DNA from: JBAWWY01 sp037144355
GTDB taxonomy: Bacteria; Bacillota; Clostridia; Peptostreptococcales; Anaerovoracaceae
Direction: 5' to 3'
NCBI GenBank assembly: GCA_037144355.1
Contig: JBAWWY010000003.1
Span: forward strand, 42,225 to 106,224
DNA: 64,000 bases
A program made the translations under genes and the position numbers. The notes beneath the pieces are model-generated. The model ran no database searches. It was not told the DNA's origin and was given only the letters and a program-made list of their open reading frames with translations. This document shows, piece after piece, positions 25,735-33,749 of this stretch. Within the stretch, counting starts at the first letter, position 1; each line of letters starts with the position of its first letter.

Positions 25735-26157
25735 TTGATACAAATGGCTTTAGGACTTATTGAAACTGTGGGAATGGTGGCAGCAATCGAGGCAGCTGAC
25801 ACAGCCGTTAAATCCGCAAATGTCAGCCTAATTGGGATTGAATTGACTAAAGGTGGCGGAATGGTAGTTGTGAAGCTACAAGGTGATGTAGGGGCAGTAA
25901 ATGCAGCTGTTGCAGCTGGCGTAGCCGCAGTAGAAAAAATCGGAAAAGTTTACAGTTACAAAGTTATTCCAAGACCTCATAAAGAATTGTCAGAGATGAT
26001 TTTTTCCAAAGAAACCAAGGGATATATTCCAGAAGCTAGGGAAGAAGCGATAGAAGAAGTAATTATTGCAATTATTGATGCAACTTGTAATCTCTGTAAT
26101 GACCCAAAATGTCCAAGGAAAAAAGGCGAGCCAAAGAATCTGTGTATAAACCGTTAA
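25735..26157 (+). CDS. pduK: BMC-H shell protein with cysteine-rich C-terminal tail, PduK type
   Basis: 140 residues from TTG 25735, chosen because AGGAG lies 8 nt upstream; ATG at 25744 would be 17 nt away. Residues 4-95 are a BMC domain (ALGLIETVGMVAAIEAAD to KVIPRPHKEL). The tail carries C118-x2-C121-x4-C126-x10-C137, a probable Fe-S or metal motif like that predicted for enterobacterial PduK. The order K-J here is the reverse of the J-K order in enterobacteria. Confidence 0.88.
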   Translation: MIQMALGLIETVGMVAAIEAADTAVKSANVSLIGIELTKGGGMVVVKLQGDVGAVNAAVAAGVAAVEKIGKVYSYKVIPRPHKELSEMIFSKETKGYIPEAREEAIEEVIIAIIDATCNLCNDPKCPRKKGEPKNLCINR

Positions 26158-26195
26158 TATTTATAATAAATAATAATACTTAGGAGGAAAATAAT

Positions 26196-26474
26196 ATGAA
26201 CGATGCATTAGGAATGATTGAAACAAAGGGATTAGTTGCAGCAATTGAAGCAGCAGACACCATGGTAAAGGCAGCAAATGTAACTATAATAGGTTATGAA
26301 AAAATTGGTTCAGGACTGGTTACTGTGATGGTAAGAGGCGATGTCGGGGCTATAAAGGCCGCTACGGATGCTGGAGCAGCAGCAGCAAACAAGGTTGGAG
26401 AAGTTATATCTGTTCATGTAATTCCAAGACCACATAGCGATGTGGAAAAGCTTATACCTAAATCAAACATTTAA
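26196..26474 (+). CDS. pduJ: Microcompartment hexameric shell protein (BMC-H), PduJ type
   Basis: 92 residues, a second near-copy of PduA (same KIGSGLVTVMVRGD pore loop and HVIPRPHSDVEKLIPK end). ATG 26196 follows AGGAGG. The C-terminal DVEKLIPK text is closer to the enterobacterial PduA/J tails than that of the first copy. It is probably a major facet component. The names A and J are assigned by position only. Confidence 0.93.
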   Translation: MNDALGMIETKGLVAAIEAADTMVKAANVTIIGYEKIGSGLVTVMVRGDVGAIKAATDAGAAAANKVGEVISVHVIPRPHSDVEKLIPKSNI

Positions 26475-26536
26475 AGAATGATTTAAGAGCTTTTGGATTG
26501 AGAAGTATGAAAAAATATTGATAGGAGGCACCGTGA

Positions 26537-27175
26537 ATGAAAGAAATTGATGAAGCTCTTGTTAAGAAGATTACCGAATTGGTTTTAAAGAAGATTCAGG
26601 AGCAACAAAACCAAATCACGATAGGTGTATCCAACAGACATATCCACTTGAATAAAAAAGATTTTGAAGATTTATTTGGAGCGGGAAGGACATTGACAAA
26701 GATAAAAGACCTTATACAACCTGGACAATTTGCATCCGAGGAAACGCTAAGCATAATTGGACCAAAAGGCAAGATAGATGGGGTCCGAATACTGGGTCCT
26801 TTCCGAGAGCAAACGCAAGTTGAGATATCGAAAAGCGATGAATTTCTCCTTGGTGTAAAGGCCCCAATTAGAGAATCCGGAGACCTTTCAGGAACCACTG
26901 GGATTAAAATCAAAGGTCCATCAGGAGAAATTGAGCTCAAGGAAGGCATGATAAGTGCCCTCAGGCACGTACATTTAGATCCAGAAACGGCTAAAAGGCT
27001 AAATGTGAAAAATGGAGACGTTCTCAATGTAAGATCTGAAGGTGAGAGAGCCCTCATATTCGACCAGGTTATTGCACGAGTATCAGAAAAATACCTTCCA
27101 GAAATGCATATTGACTTGGATGAAGCAAATGCATCGGGACTTAAGACCGGGGACAAAGCAAGCATTATAAGATGA
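26537..27175 (+). CDS. pduL: Phosphate propanoyltransferase (PduL-type phosphotransacylase)
   Basis: 212 residues. It converts propanoyl-CoA (or 3-hydroxypropanoyl-CoA) plus phosphate to the acyl phosphate and free CoA inside the shell, which recycles CoA for PduP. The zinc ligands are visible in VSNRHIHLN (about 33-41) and ALRHVHLDP (about 142-150). The N-terminal DEALVKKITELVLKKIQEQ is an encapsulation-type helix. ATG 26537 follows AGGAGGC. No acyl kinase gene follows. Confidence 0.94.
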   Translation: MKEIDEALVKKITELVLKKIQEQQNQITIGVSNRHIHLNKKDFEDLFGAGRTLTKIKDLIQPGQFASEETLSIIGPKGKIDGVRILGPFREQTQVEISKSDEFLLGVKAPIRESGDLSGTTGIKIKGPSGEIELKEGMISALRHVHLDPETAKRLNVKNGDVLNVRSEGERALIFDQVIARVSEKYLPEMHIDLDEANASGLKTGDKASIIR

Positions 27176-27185
27176 GGTGTACAGA

Positions 27186-27947
27186 TTGGATTACGAAATT
27201 CTAACTGAAAAAGTAATTGAAGAGGTTATGAAAAGACTGAGTACCAAACAGTCAAAAGCGCTTATCATCTTCACTGGCAGCAGTGCCGGATATGATGAAT
27301 CACTCAATCAGGTGAAGCTACTTGTAGAAAGAGGTTGGGAAATTGAAGTGATTGTGAATAGGTGCTCCGAGGGAATATTCACGAAAGAGAAGTTCAACTC
27401 TGATTTCCAAGGAATGACCCTTTATTTTGAGAGCAGATATCCTGTGGACAAGGATATGCTGGATGGTGTAGATATTATTCTTATTCCAGTTTTGACAGTA
27501 AACTTTGCAGCCAAGATGGCTCTTGGAATATCAGACACACCAGTATCCGCCCTTGTAGCATACGGTCTGATAAATGGTATTCCCATAATGGGAGTAAATA
27601 AAGCTTGCCTGCCAGAAAATAGGATACGCAAAGATTGCAGGAATAAGAAAAAACCGGGGGCTTATTACAAGATGATTCATGGGTATTTGTCCAGGCTTGA
27701 AGAATTTGGCGTGAGAATGGTATCCATTGAAAAGTTAAGCGAAGAAGCAGAGTCACAATGTATGAAGATTGACAAAAGTGAAATAGAAAATCATAGAAAC
27801 GCAACTTGCGATGTAATATCGAAAGAATACATCATGGATATGAATAAAAAAGGTCTAAGTCAGATAGCTGTAAGTCGAAAGACGATTATCACTGCATTGG
27901 CAAGAGAAACAGCCAATGAATTAGGAGTTGAAATAATATGTATATAG
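27186..27947 (+). CDS. pduM: PduM-position protein: flavoprotein-like domain with PduM-type C-terminus
   Basis: About 253 residues from TTG 27186 (GAGGTG 6 nt upstream); GTG 27177 would give 256 but overlaps that site. N-terminal helix LDYEILTEKVIEEVMKRL resembles the encapsulation peptides of PduD/E/L/P. Residues about 20-150 look like a flavoprotein (HFCD) Rossmann fold: ALIIFTGSSAGYDESLNQ, GVDIILIPVLTVNFAAKMALG, GIPIMGVNKACLP. The end, SRKTIITALARETANELG, closely resembles the end of enterobacterial PduM as I recall it (IVTAMARDAAN). Enterobacterial PduM is about 163 residues and needed for shell assembly; this form is ~90 longer. No flavin binding is proven. Confidence 0.6.
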   Translation: MDYEILTEKVIEEVMKRLSTKQSKALIIFTGSSAGYDESLNQVKLLVERGWEIEVIVNRCSEGIFTKEKFNSDFQGMTLYFESRYPVDKDMLDGVDIILIPVLTVNFAAKMALGISDTPVSALVAYGLINGIPIMGVNKACLPENRIRKDCRNKKKPGAYYKMIHGYLSRLEEFGVRMVSIEKLSEEAESQCMKIDKSEIENHRNATCDVISKEYIMDMNKKGLSQIAVSRKTIITALARETANELGVEIICI

Positions 27948-28213
27948 CAAAAATAATAGGGACTGTCGTTTCTACTAGAAAAGATAATAATTTAGTCGGT
28001 AAGAAAATATTGATTGTACAGCCTCTTGATGTGGACAATATGGCAAAAGGGGATGTGGAAGTTGCTGTAGACTCTGTTGGAGCCGGGGTTGGGGAAATAG
28101 TTCTAGTTTCAACGGGAAGTTCCGCAAACAAAGTATTTGGTGGAGGAGATTCACCAATAGACAGGACAATTGTTGGAATTATAGATTCAGTAGAAGCGAG
28201 CAATAATATTTAG
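27938..28213 (+). CDS. pduN: Pentameric vertex protein (BMC-P, EutN/CcmL family), PduN type
   Basis: 91 residues, overlapping the preceding gene by 10 nt. The EutN/CcmL fold caps shell vertices. Typical text: AKIIGTVVSTRKDNNLVGKKILIVQPLD split over the first 30 residues, VAVDSVGAGVGEIVLVSTGSSA, and the DRTIVGIIDSV ending. It is the only vertex-protein gene in the locus. Confidence 0.94.
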   Translation: MYIAKIIGTVVSTRKDNNLVGKKILIVQPLDVDNMAKGDVEVAVDSVGAGVGEIVLVSTGSSANKVFGGGDSPIDRTIVGIIDSVEASNNI

Positions 28214-28233
28214 TTATTAAGGAATATTTGATT

Positions 28234-29205
28234 ATGGCTAAAATTTATACAAAAACTGGAGATGCCGGTGAAACCGGATTATATGGGGGTAGCAGGATAG
28301 CAAAAGACGATCAGAGAGTAGAATGCTATGGGAATTTGGATGAAGTGAATTCATCATTGGGAATGTCATATGCCTTGGTTCAAAATGTAGAAATTAAAGA
28401 TTTGATAAGGCATATTCAAAAGAGGCTTTTTGCAATGGGAGCTGAGCTTGCCAGTGACGAAAATGGAATTGCAAAGCTTCAAGACAAAATTTCCGAAGAA
28501 GACATTACATATCTTGAGAAGCAAATTGATAAATTCCAGGAGATGGTTTTACCCCAAACAAGTTTTATCATTCCAGGTGGATCGGCAGGATCAGCGGCAT
28601 TACATGTGGCTAGATCAATATCAAGGAGATTGGAAAGATCAATAATAAGAGTTTCAAGAGTATATCCAGTTAACGAATGCCTAATAACTTTTGCAAATAG
28701 ATTATCTGATTCTCTTTATATTCTTGCAAGGGCGGAAGAAGAATATGAATTGATACAAAGGATAAAAAATAAAGTTTTAATGAGGTTGAATATGCAAAAT
28801 AATAATGAAAATAAAGAACTTCTTTTCTGGAAGAAGATAGCCGAAGCAGCTGAAAAGAGGGCAGGAGAAATAGGAATTGGAATTGTGTTCGCTGCCGTAG
28901 ACAAGGGTGGCAACCTAGTGCTTCTACACAGGACTGATGGATCACTGCTTGCCAGCATTGATATTGCAGCAAACAAAGCCTACACCTCCTTATTGCTAAG
29001 GGCTCCAACTGACAAGGTAGGGGAACTAGCCCAGCCAGGAAAAGAACTATATGGGATTGGAACAACGAATAATGGTCGAATTATTACATTCGGTGGCGGA
29101 TTTCCAGTAGAAATTGATGGGGAAATAATTGGAGCTATTGGTGTTAGCGGGGGATCAGTGTCACAAGATATGGAAATAGCCAGCTACGCATTGAAAAGCG
29201 CTTGA
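28234..29205 (+). CDS. pduO: Cob(I)alamin adenosyltransferase fused to a GlcG/HbpS-like domain (PduO)
   Basis: 323 residues from ATG 28234 (AAGGAA 10 nt upstream; a TTG at 28228 is too close). Residues 1-180 are a PduO-type ATP:cob(I)alamin adenosyltransferase (TKTGDAGETGLYGGSR, YGNLDEVNSSLG, RSISRRLERS, ANRLSDSLYILAR). Residues about 190-323 are the DUF336/GlcG-HbpS domain (GIVFAAVDKGGNLV, GGFPVEIDGEIIGAIGVSGG). It makes adenosylcobalamin for the dehydratase, using cobalamin reduced by PduS. Both domains are intact. Confidence 0.94.
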   Translation: MAKIYTKTGDAGETGLYGGSRIAKDDQRVECYGNLDEVNSSLGMSYALVQNVEIKDLIRHIQKRLFAMGAELASDENGIAKLQDKISEEDITYLEKQIDKFQEMVLPQTSFIIPGGSAGSAALHVARSISRRLERSIIRVSRVYPVNECLITFANRLSDSLYILARAEEEYELIQRIKNKVLMRLNMQNNNENKELLFWKKIAEAAEKRAGEIGIGIVFAAVDKGGNLVLLHRTDGSLLASIDIAANKAYTSLLLRAPTDKVGELAQPGKELYGIGTTNNGRIITFGGGFPVEIDGEIIGAIGVSGGSVSQDMEIASYALKSA

Positions 29206-29231
29206 AATATAGAAAAAAGGAGTGAATGCAT

Positions 29232-30635
29232 ATGTCATTGAATAACAAGGATATAGAAGCAATTGTAAAATCAGTCATGGAAGAATTAAAAATCTCATCA
29301 CCGGTTGAAGTTGTTTTTGAAAAGAAAAACGGTGTTTTCAAAACAGTTGATGAAGCTGTTTCCGCCGCCTTTGAAGCACAAAAGAAATTCAGGAAATATT
29401 CCATGGAAGACAGGGAGAGAGTTATCCAAAGCATAAAATCAGAAACATTGAAACAGGTTGATTTCATTTCAAGACTCACTCTTGAAGAAACCGGCATGGG
29501 GAGGTTCGAAGACAAGGTTAATAAAAACACCTTGGCGATAACTAAAACACCAGGAACAGAAGACTTGGTAACCGAAGCCTATACTGGAGACAATGGGCTT
29601 ACATTGATTGAGCTTTCTCCTTTTGGGGTTATAGCAGCTATTACTCCATCTACCAATCCAACAGAAACTACAATAAACAATTCCATAGGCATGATCGCAG
29701 CAGGAAATTCCGTTGTGTTCTGCCCACATCCAAATGCAAAAAAATGTACAGTTAAAACCATTGAGATAATAAACGAAGCTATTAGAATGTCCGGAGGTCC
29801 GGAAAACCTTGTTACATGTATTGAGAATCCAACAATGGAAGATGCTGGAAAGTTGATGAATCACCCAAAGATAAATCTCATTTCAGCTACTGGTGGTCCA
29901 GGGCTTGTAAAAGTGGCATTGTCCTGCGGTAAGAAAGCTATTGGCGCAGGTGCGGGAAATCCTCCGGTTATTGTGGATGAGACAGCGGATCTGGAACAGG
30001 CGGCAAGGGATATAGTAAATGGAGCAAGCTTTGACAACAATCTACCTTGCATTGCAGAAAAAGAAGTGATTGTGGTTGAAAATGCGGCTGATTATCTCAT
30101 ATTCAACATGCAAAAATATGGAGCATATCTTTTATCCGATCAGAATCTAATCGCTAAACTTGAAGAATTGATCATAACCAAGGAAGGCGCAGCCAATAAA
30201 AAGTACATTGGGAAAAATGCTGATTTCATCTTATCGCAAATCGGTATAGATGTTGACAAGAGCATCAAGTTGATAATTGCTGAGACAAAATCAGACCATC
30301 CTTTTGTACAAGAAGAATTAATGATGCCTGTTCTTCCAATTGTCAGAGTGAAGAACGTTGACGAAGCAATTGATATGGCACTTCAAACGGAGCATAACAA
30401 CAGACATACGGCCATAATGCATTCAAAAAATGTGGATAATCTAACCAATGGTGCAAAAACACTTCAAACAACTATATTTGTCAAGAATGCGCCTTCATAC
30501 GCAGGTATTGGCTTCGGGGGTGAAGGACATACAACTTTCACTATTGCTGGACCAACAGGTGAAGGATTGACTTCCGCTAAATCATTCGCGAGAAAAAGAA
30601 GATGTGTATTGGCAGGCGGATTTTCTATCAGATAA
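29232..30635 (+). CDS. pduP: CoA-acylating propionaldehyde dehydrogenase
   Basis: 467 residues from ATG 29232 (AAGGAG 9 nt upstream; ATG 29226 is only 3 nt from it). The first 18 residues (SLNNKDIEAIVKSVMEEL) match the classic PduP encapsulation helix. The aldehyde dehydrogenase core follows, with catalytic C273 in FDNNLPCIAEKE and the NAD-fold segment PSTNPTETTINN. It oxidises propanal (or 3-hydroxypropanal) to the acyl-CoA with NAD+ and CoA. Confidence 0.95.
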   Translation: MSLNNKDIEAIVKSVMEELKISSPVEVVFEKKNGVFKTVDEAVSAAFEAQKKFRKYSMEDRERVIQSIKSETLKQVDFISRLTLEETGMGRFEDKVNKNTLAITKTPGTEDLVTEAYTGDNGLTLIELSPFGVIAAITPSTNPTETTINNSIGMIAAGNSVVFCPHPNAKKCTVKTIEIINEAIRMSGGPENLVTCIENPTMEDAGKLMNHPKINLISATGGPGLVKVALSCGKKAIGAGAGNPPVIVDETADLEQAARDIVNGASFDNNLPCIAEKEVIVVENAADYLIFNMQKYGAYLLSDQNLIAKLEELIITKEGAANKKYIGKNADFILSQIGIDVDKSIKLIIAETKSDHPFVQEELMMPVLPIVRVKNVDEAIDMALQTEHNNRHTAIMHSKNVDNLTNGAKTLQTTIFVKNAPSYAGIGFGGEGHTTFTIAGPTGEGLTSAKSFARKRRCVLAGGFSIR

Positions 30636-30647
30636 TTGAGGTAAAAA

Positions 30648-31976
30648 ATGAAAGAAATAGTCGAAATAGTAAAAAATGCAGGAATTACTGGAGCCGGAGG
30701 AGCAGGTTTTCCAACTCATGTGAAGCTTTCAAGCAATGCGGATTATGTAATTGTCAATGGAGCAGAATGCGAACCTTTACTTCGTGTAGACCAGCAATTG
30801 ATGGAAATGAAGGCAGAGGAACTCCTATTTGCACTGAATCTTGCGGTTGAAAGTGTAAATGCCAAGAAGGGTATAATTGCACTTAAAAAGAAGTATCACA
30901 AGGCTACGGACAAATTGGAAATATTGATTAAAAACTATCAGAATATAGAAATATTCCTTTTAGATGACTTTTATCCCGCCGGAGATGAGCAGGTTACAGT
31001 ATATGAGGTGCTGGGAAGAATTGTTCCAGAAGGCGGAATACCATTGGATGTAAATACAGTAGTATTCAATGTAGAAACATTGCTTAATATTTATGATGCA
31101 GTCCACGGTAAGCCAGTTACCTATAAATATGTTACTGTAACCGGTGCTGTGAATAAACCGATGACTATAAAAGTTCCCATTGGAACACCTATTGATTATC
31201 TTATTCAAACTGCAGGAGGAGCCTCCATTGAGACATATTCATTAATCGACGGTGGTCCTATGATGGGCAAAATAATTAAAAACAATGAAGGTTTCGTGAA
31301 GAAAAGTACAAAGGGAATTCTTGTTTTACCCACAGATCACCCTTTGATAATAGGAAAGAATAAAAGCATTGATGCCATGTTGAGAGAATCAAAAATCGCG
31401 TGTTGCATGTGTTCGTTGTGTACCGACGCTTGTCCCAGATATTTACTAGGACACAGCATACATCCAGATAGATTAATGAGAATAACTGGTTATGGAAGCA
31501 CCATGGATGCTAGTACCAGCGTTGAAGAAGCATTTTTATGCTGCGAATGCGGTTTGTGTGAAACGGTATGTGTCATGGGACTTCAACCATGGAAATTAAA
31601 TCAATTGCTCAAGGGAAAACTTGCAGCGGCTGGTATTAAAAATAATATGAACAATCAGCCTGATAAGGTATCTGAATTTAGAAAATACAGAAAATTTCCA
31701 GTTAAAAGACTAATTCAACGTTTTGGATTGACAAATTATGATGTGCCCGCTCCTCTGGATATTGATAAGGAGTTTGAATTTGAAAAGGTATGCATAAATA
31801 TGAAACAACATCTGGGTGTACCTGCTGAAATAATTGTAAGTACTGGAGAAGAAGTCCGAGCTGGCCAGATGATAGGAAAAATTCCAGAAGGAAAATTATC
31901 CGCTTGCATTCATGCAAGCATATCAGGGACAGTTTGTTCTACGGAAGATGGTAATATAATCATCAAGAAAAATTAG
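30648..31976 (+). CDS. pduS: Cobalamin reductase PduS (RnfC-like Fe-S flavoprotein)
   Basis: 442 residues. GAGGAGFPTHVK (about 12-23) is the RnfC/NuoF-type FMN/NADH motif. Two [4Fe-4S] motifs are C252/C255/C258/C262 (the preceding Cys 253 is extra) and C298/C301/C304/C308, and the C-terminus is a SLBB or barrel-sandwich-like region (EEVRAGQMIGKIPEGKL). It reduces cob(II)alamin for PduO and may shuttle electrons through the shell with PduT. ATG 30648 lies 12 nt after pduP. Confidence 0.93.
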   Translation: MKEIVEIVKNAGITGAGGAGFPTHVKLSSNADYVIVNGAECEPLLRVDQQLMEMKAEELLFALNLAVESVNAKKGIIALKKKYHKATDKLEILIKNYQNIEIFLLDDFYPAGDEQVTVYEVLGRIVPEGGIPLDVNTVVFNVETLLNIYDAVHGKPVTYKYVTVTGAVNKPMTIKVPIGTPIDYLIQTAGGASIETYSLIDGGPMMGKIIKNNEGFVKKSTKGILVLPTDHPLIIGKNKSIDAMLRESKIACCMCSLCTDACPRYLLGHSIHPDRLMRITGYGSTMDASTSVEEAFLCCECGLCETVCVMGLQPWKLNQLLKGKLAAAGIKNNMNNQPDKVSEFRKYRKFPVKRLIQRFGLTNYDVPAPLDIDKEFEFEKVCINMKQHLGVPAEIIVSTGEEVRAGQMIGKIPEGKLSACIHASISGTVCSTEDGNIIIKKN

Positions 31977-31993
31977 CCGGGGGAGGGTTACAA

Positions 31994-32542
31994 ATGAAAA
32001 AATCCATAGGAATGATTGAGTACAGAAGTATTGCGAAAGCCATTGAATCTACCAATGCCATGCTAAAGTCGGCAAATGTAGAACTAATTCTTTCCAATCC
32101 TGTTTGCCCTGGCAAATATATCACCCTTATTAATGGTGAAGTAGGTGCTGTTGAAAGCGCAATGAAAGTTGGAAAAGCTGTTGGAGGTATCTTTGTAGTC
32201 GATGACTACATAATTCCAAACGTAAGTGAGAAAATATTCCCAGCGCTTTCAGGAACTACAAGCCTTGATGTTATAGGCTCAATAGGAGTTATTGAAACAA
32301 TGTCAGCTGTAAGCTCCATAATTGCAGCAGATATCGCCGTTAAAGCGGCGAATGTGGAGCTAATTGAAATAAGAATGGCTAGAGGACTAGGAGGGAAAGG
32401 ATTTATGACCATGACTGGTGAACTATCCAGTGTTAGATCCGCTGTTGAATCATGCGAAGACAAGCTTAAAGAAAGCGGATGTATCATTGCGGCAGTAATC
32501 ATCGCATCCCCAACCAAGGAAGTTATCGCATCTTTGTTATAG
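31994..32542 (+). CDS. pduT: Trimeric Fe-S shell protein (BMC-T), PduT type
   Basis: 182 residues with two BMC domains (about 3-90 and 95-180). C38 in SNPVCPGKY sits exactly where PduT Cys38 ligates the [4Fe-4S] cluster at the three-fold axis. Text typical of the second domain: GVIETMSAVSSIIAADIAVK. It probably conducts electrons across the shell to or from PduS, whose gene is directly upstream. ATG 31994 follows GGGGGAGG. Confidence 0.93.
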   Translation: MKKSIGMIEYRSIAKAIESTNAMLKSANVELILSNPVCPGKYITLINGEVGAVESAMKVGKAVGGIFVVDDYIIPNVSEKIFPALSGTTSLDVIGSIGVIETMSAVSSIIAADIAVKAANVELIEIRMARGLGGKGFMTMTGELSSVRSAVESCEDKLKESGCIIAAVIIASPTKEVIASLL

Positions 32543-32610
32543 CAGAATAGAAATTGGACTAAATTATTTATAAGTTATATCAAATTTATTTTTTAAGTGG
32601 AGGTATTATA

Positions 32611-33078
32611 ATGGGTTTCTTAACAGCAGTTGGTATTACTATCGGGGTATTGGCAGGAATTTGGGCGCAGGTTTCAGGTTATGTTGGACTATTGGCATGG
32701 GTTGGGTTTATTGCATGGGCATGCTTCTTTGCAGCTGGCGGCAAAACAGACGGACTTGTAAAGGGAATGTTGGCAAATTTGTCTGGAGTGTTCTGGGGCT
32801 GGCTTATAATAATGATTATGGGATTAATGCCTAACTTCCCTTATGCTTTGGGAGTTGCAGTTGTATTTCCTGCATTCATGATGTGCGTTCAGGCTAACTT
32901 CAAATATCTGTCATTCATACCAGGCGCATTTTGTGGAGCTGCTGCATATTTTGGATCAGGGTTAGATATTAAAGCAACTGCAATTTCATTGATTTGTGGA
33001 GCTTTGCTTGCATTTGCCTCTGAATGGCTAGCTCTTAAGATGACAAAAAAAGAAGCTGCAGCTGAAGAAAGTAAATAA
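32611..33078 (+). CDS. DUF1097 integral membrane protein at the end of the pdu operon
   Basis: 155 residues with about five hydrophobic segments (3-20, 22-40, 52-70, 73-92, 100-140), a short charged C-terminus (KKEAAAEESK) and no signal peptide. It matches the DUF1097 (YcdZ-like) family, whose function is unknown to me. Last gene of the cluster, 68 nt after pduT with AGTGGAGG upstream, then a terminator. No pduF-like diffusion facilitator is in the locus, so substrate entry or product exit is a reasonable but unproven role. Confidence 0.75.
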   Translation: MGFLTAVGITIGVLAGIWAQVSGYVGLLAWVGFIAWACFFAAGGKTDGLVKGMLANLSGVFWGWLIIMIMGLMPNFPYALGVAVVFPAFMMCVQANFKYLSFIPGAFCGAAAYFGSGLDIKATAISLICGALLAFASEWLALKMTKKEAAAEESK

Positions 33079-33096
33079 GCTGAAGATAGTAAGTAG
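33061..33096 (+). repeat. 18-bp tandem duplication of the gene's last codons and stop
   Basis: 33061-33078 and 33079-33096 match at 15 of 18 positions; each encodes Ala-Glu-(Glu/Asp)-Ser-Lys-stop in the same frame. The second copy lies after the functional stop codon. Confidence 0.8.
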
Positions 33097-33118
33097 AATT
33101 TAATATTAAATTATTACA

Positions 33119-33157
33119 AACCAGGCTGTTTATCTGTAAAAGTAGCCTGGTTCGTTT
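33119..33157 (+). terminator. Terminator of the pdu operon
   Basis: AACCAGGCT (33119-33127) pairs with AGCCTGGTT (33144-33152) over a 16-nt loop, followed by CGTTTTCTTT. Confidence 0.8.
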
Positions 33158-33263
33158 TCTTTAGCAATTGCTTGAATATTAATCTTTATGCTATAATATG
33201 GAGCAAGTCAAAATAGGATTTGGATTTATTTTAAAGAATTATTGTTACAGGAGTAGTGATAAA

Positions 33264-33680
33264 ATGAGAATAGCGGTTATAGATGGCAAGGGTGGAGGCA
33301 TTGGCAAATCCTTGGTTGAGAGAATCAGAGCTGAAATTCCAAGCTTGGAGATAATTGCCCTGGGGACAAATTCCAGAGCGACGGAAAACATGATCAGGGC
33401 TGGAGCCACAGATGGGGCATCCGGAGAAAACGCCATAGTTGTGAATGTTAAAGATGTTGATATTATTGTGGGGCCAATTGCAATTTTAAACGCCAACTCA
33501 ATGCTTGGCGAATTGACTCCAAAGATGGCTGAAGCTATTGGAAACAGCAAGGCATACAAAATACTTCTGCCGCTGAACCGCTGCAATATTCAGGTTGTAA
33601 GTGTTGTAAGCAGAGGATTGACAGACCATATAGAAAATGCCGTCATAGCCATTAAGGAACAATTGGAAAAGAGCTCGTAA
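33264..33680 (+). CDS. DUF3842 family protein
   Basis: 138 residues from ATG 33264, with AGGAG 10 nt upstream; a longer open frame from 33198 lacks a site. The N-terminus RIAVIDGKGGGIGKSLVERI looks like a nucleotide-binding beta-alpha start, with a GAT-DGASGENAIVVN turn and a VGPIAILNANSMLGELTP segment typical of DUF3842, a clostridial family of unknown function. It is often seen near microcompartment loci, which fits here, though it has its own terminator and is separated from the pdu operon by another. Confidence 0.75.
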   Translation: MRIAVIDGKGGGIGKSLVERIRAEIPSLEIIALGTNSRATENMIRAGATDGASGENAIVVNVKDVDIIVGPIAILNANSMLGELTPKMAEAIGNSKAYKILLPLNRCNIQVVSVVSRGLTDHIENAVIAIKEQLEKSS

Positions 33681-33693
33681 GAGCTCTTTTTTT
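33667..33693 (+). terminator. Terminator overlapping the DUF3842 gene's last codons
   Basis: Perfect 10-bp stem (33667-33676 with 33681-33690). The stop codon TAA forms most of the GTAA loop. T-run follows. A-tract on the other side may let it work weakly for the convergent proA. Confidence 0.85.
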
Positions 33694-33749
33694 ATTCAAT
33701 ATTTTAGATTGCAAATGATGTGCATTTAACTTTTATATAGTTCATCAAA

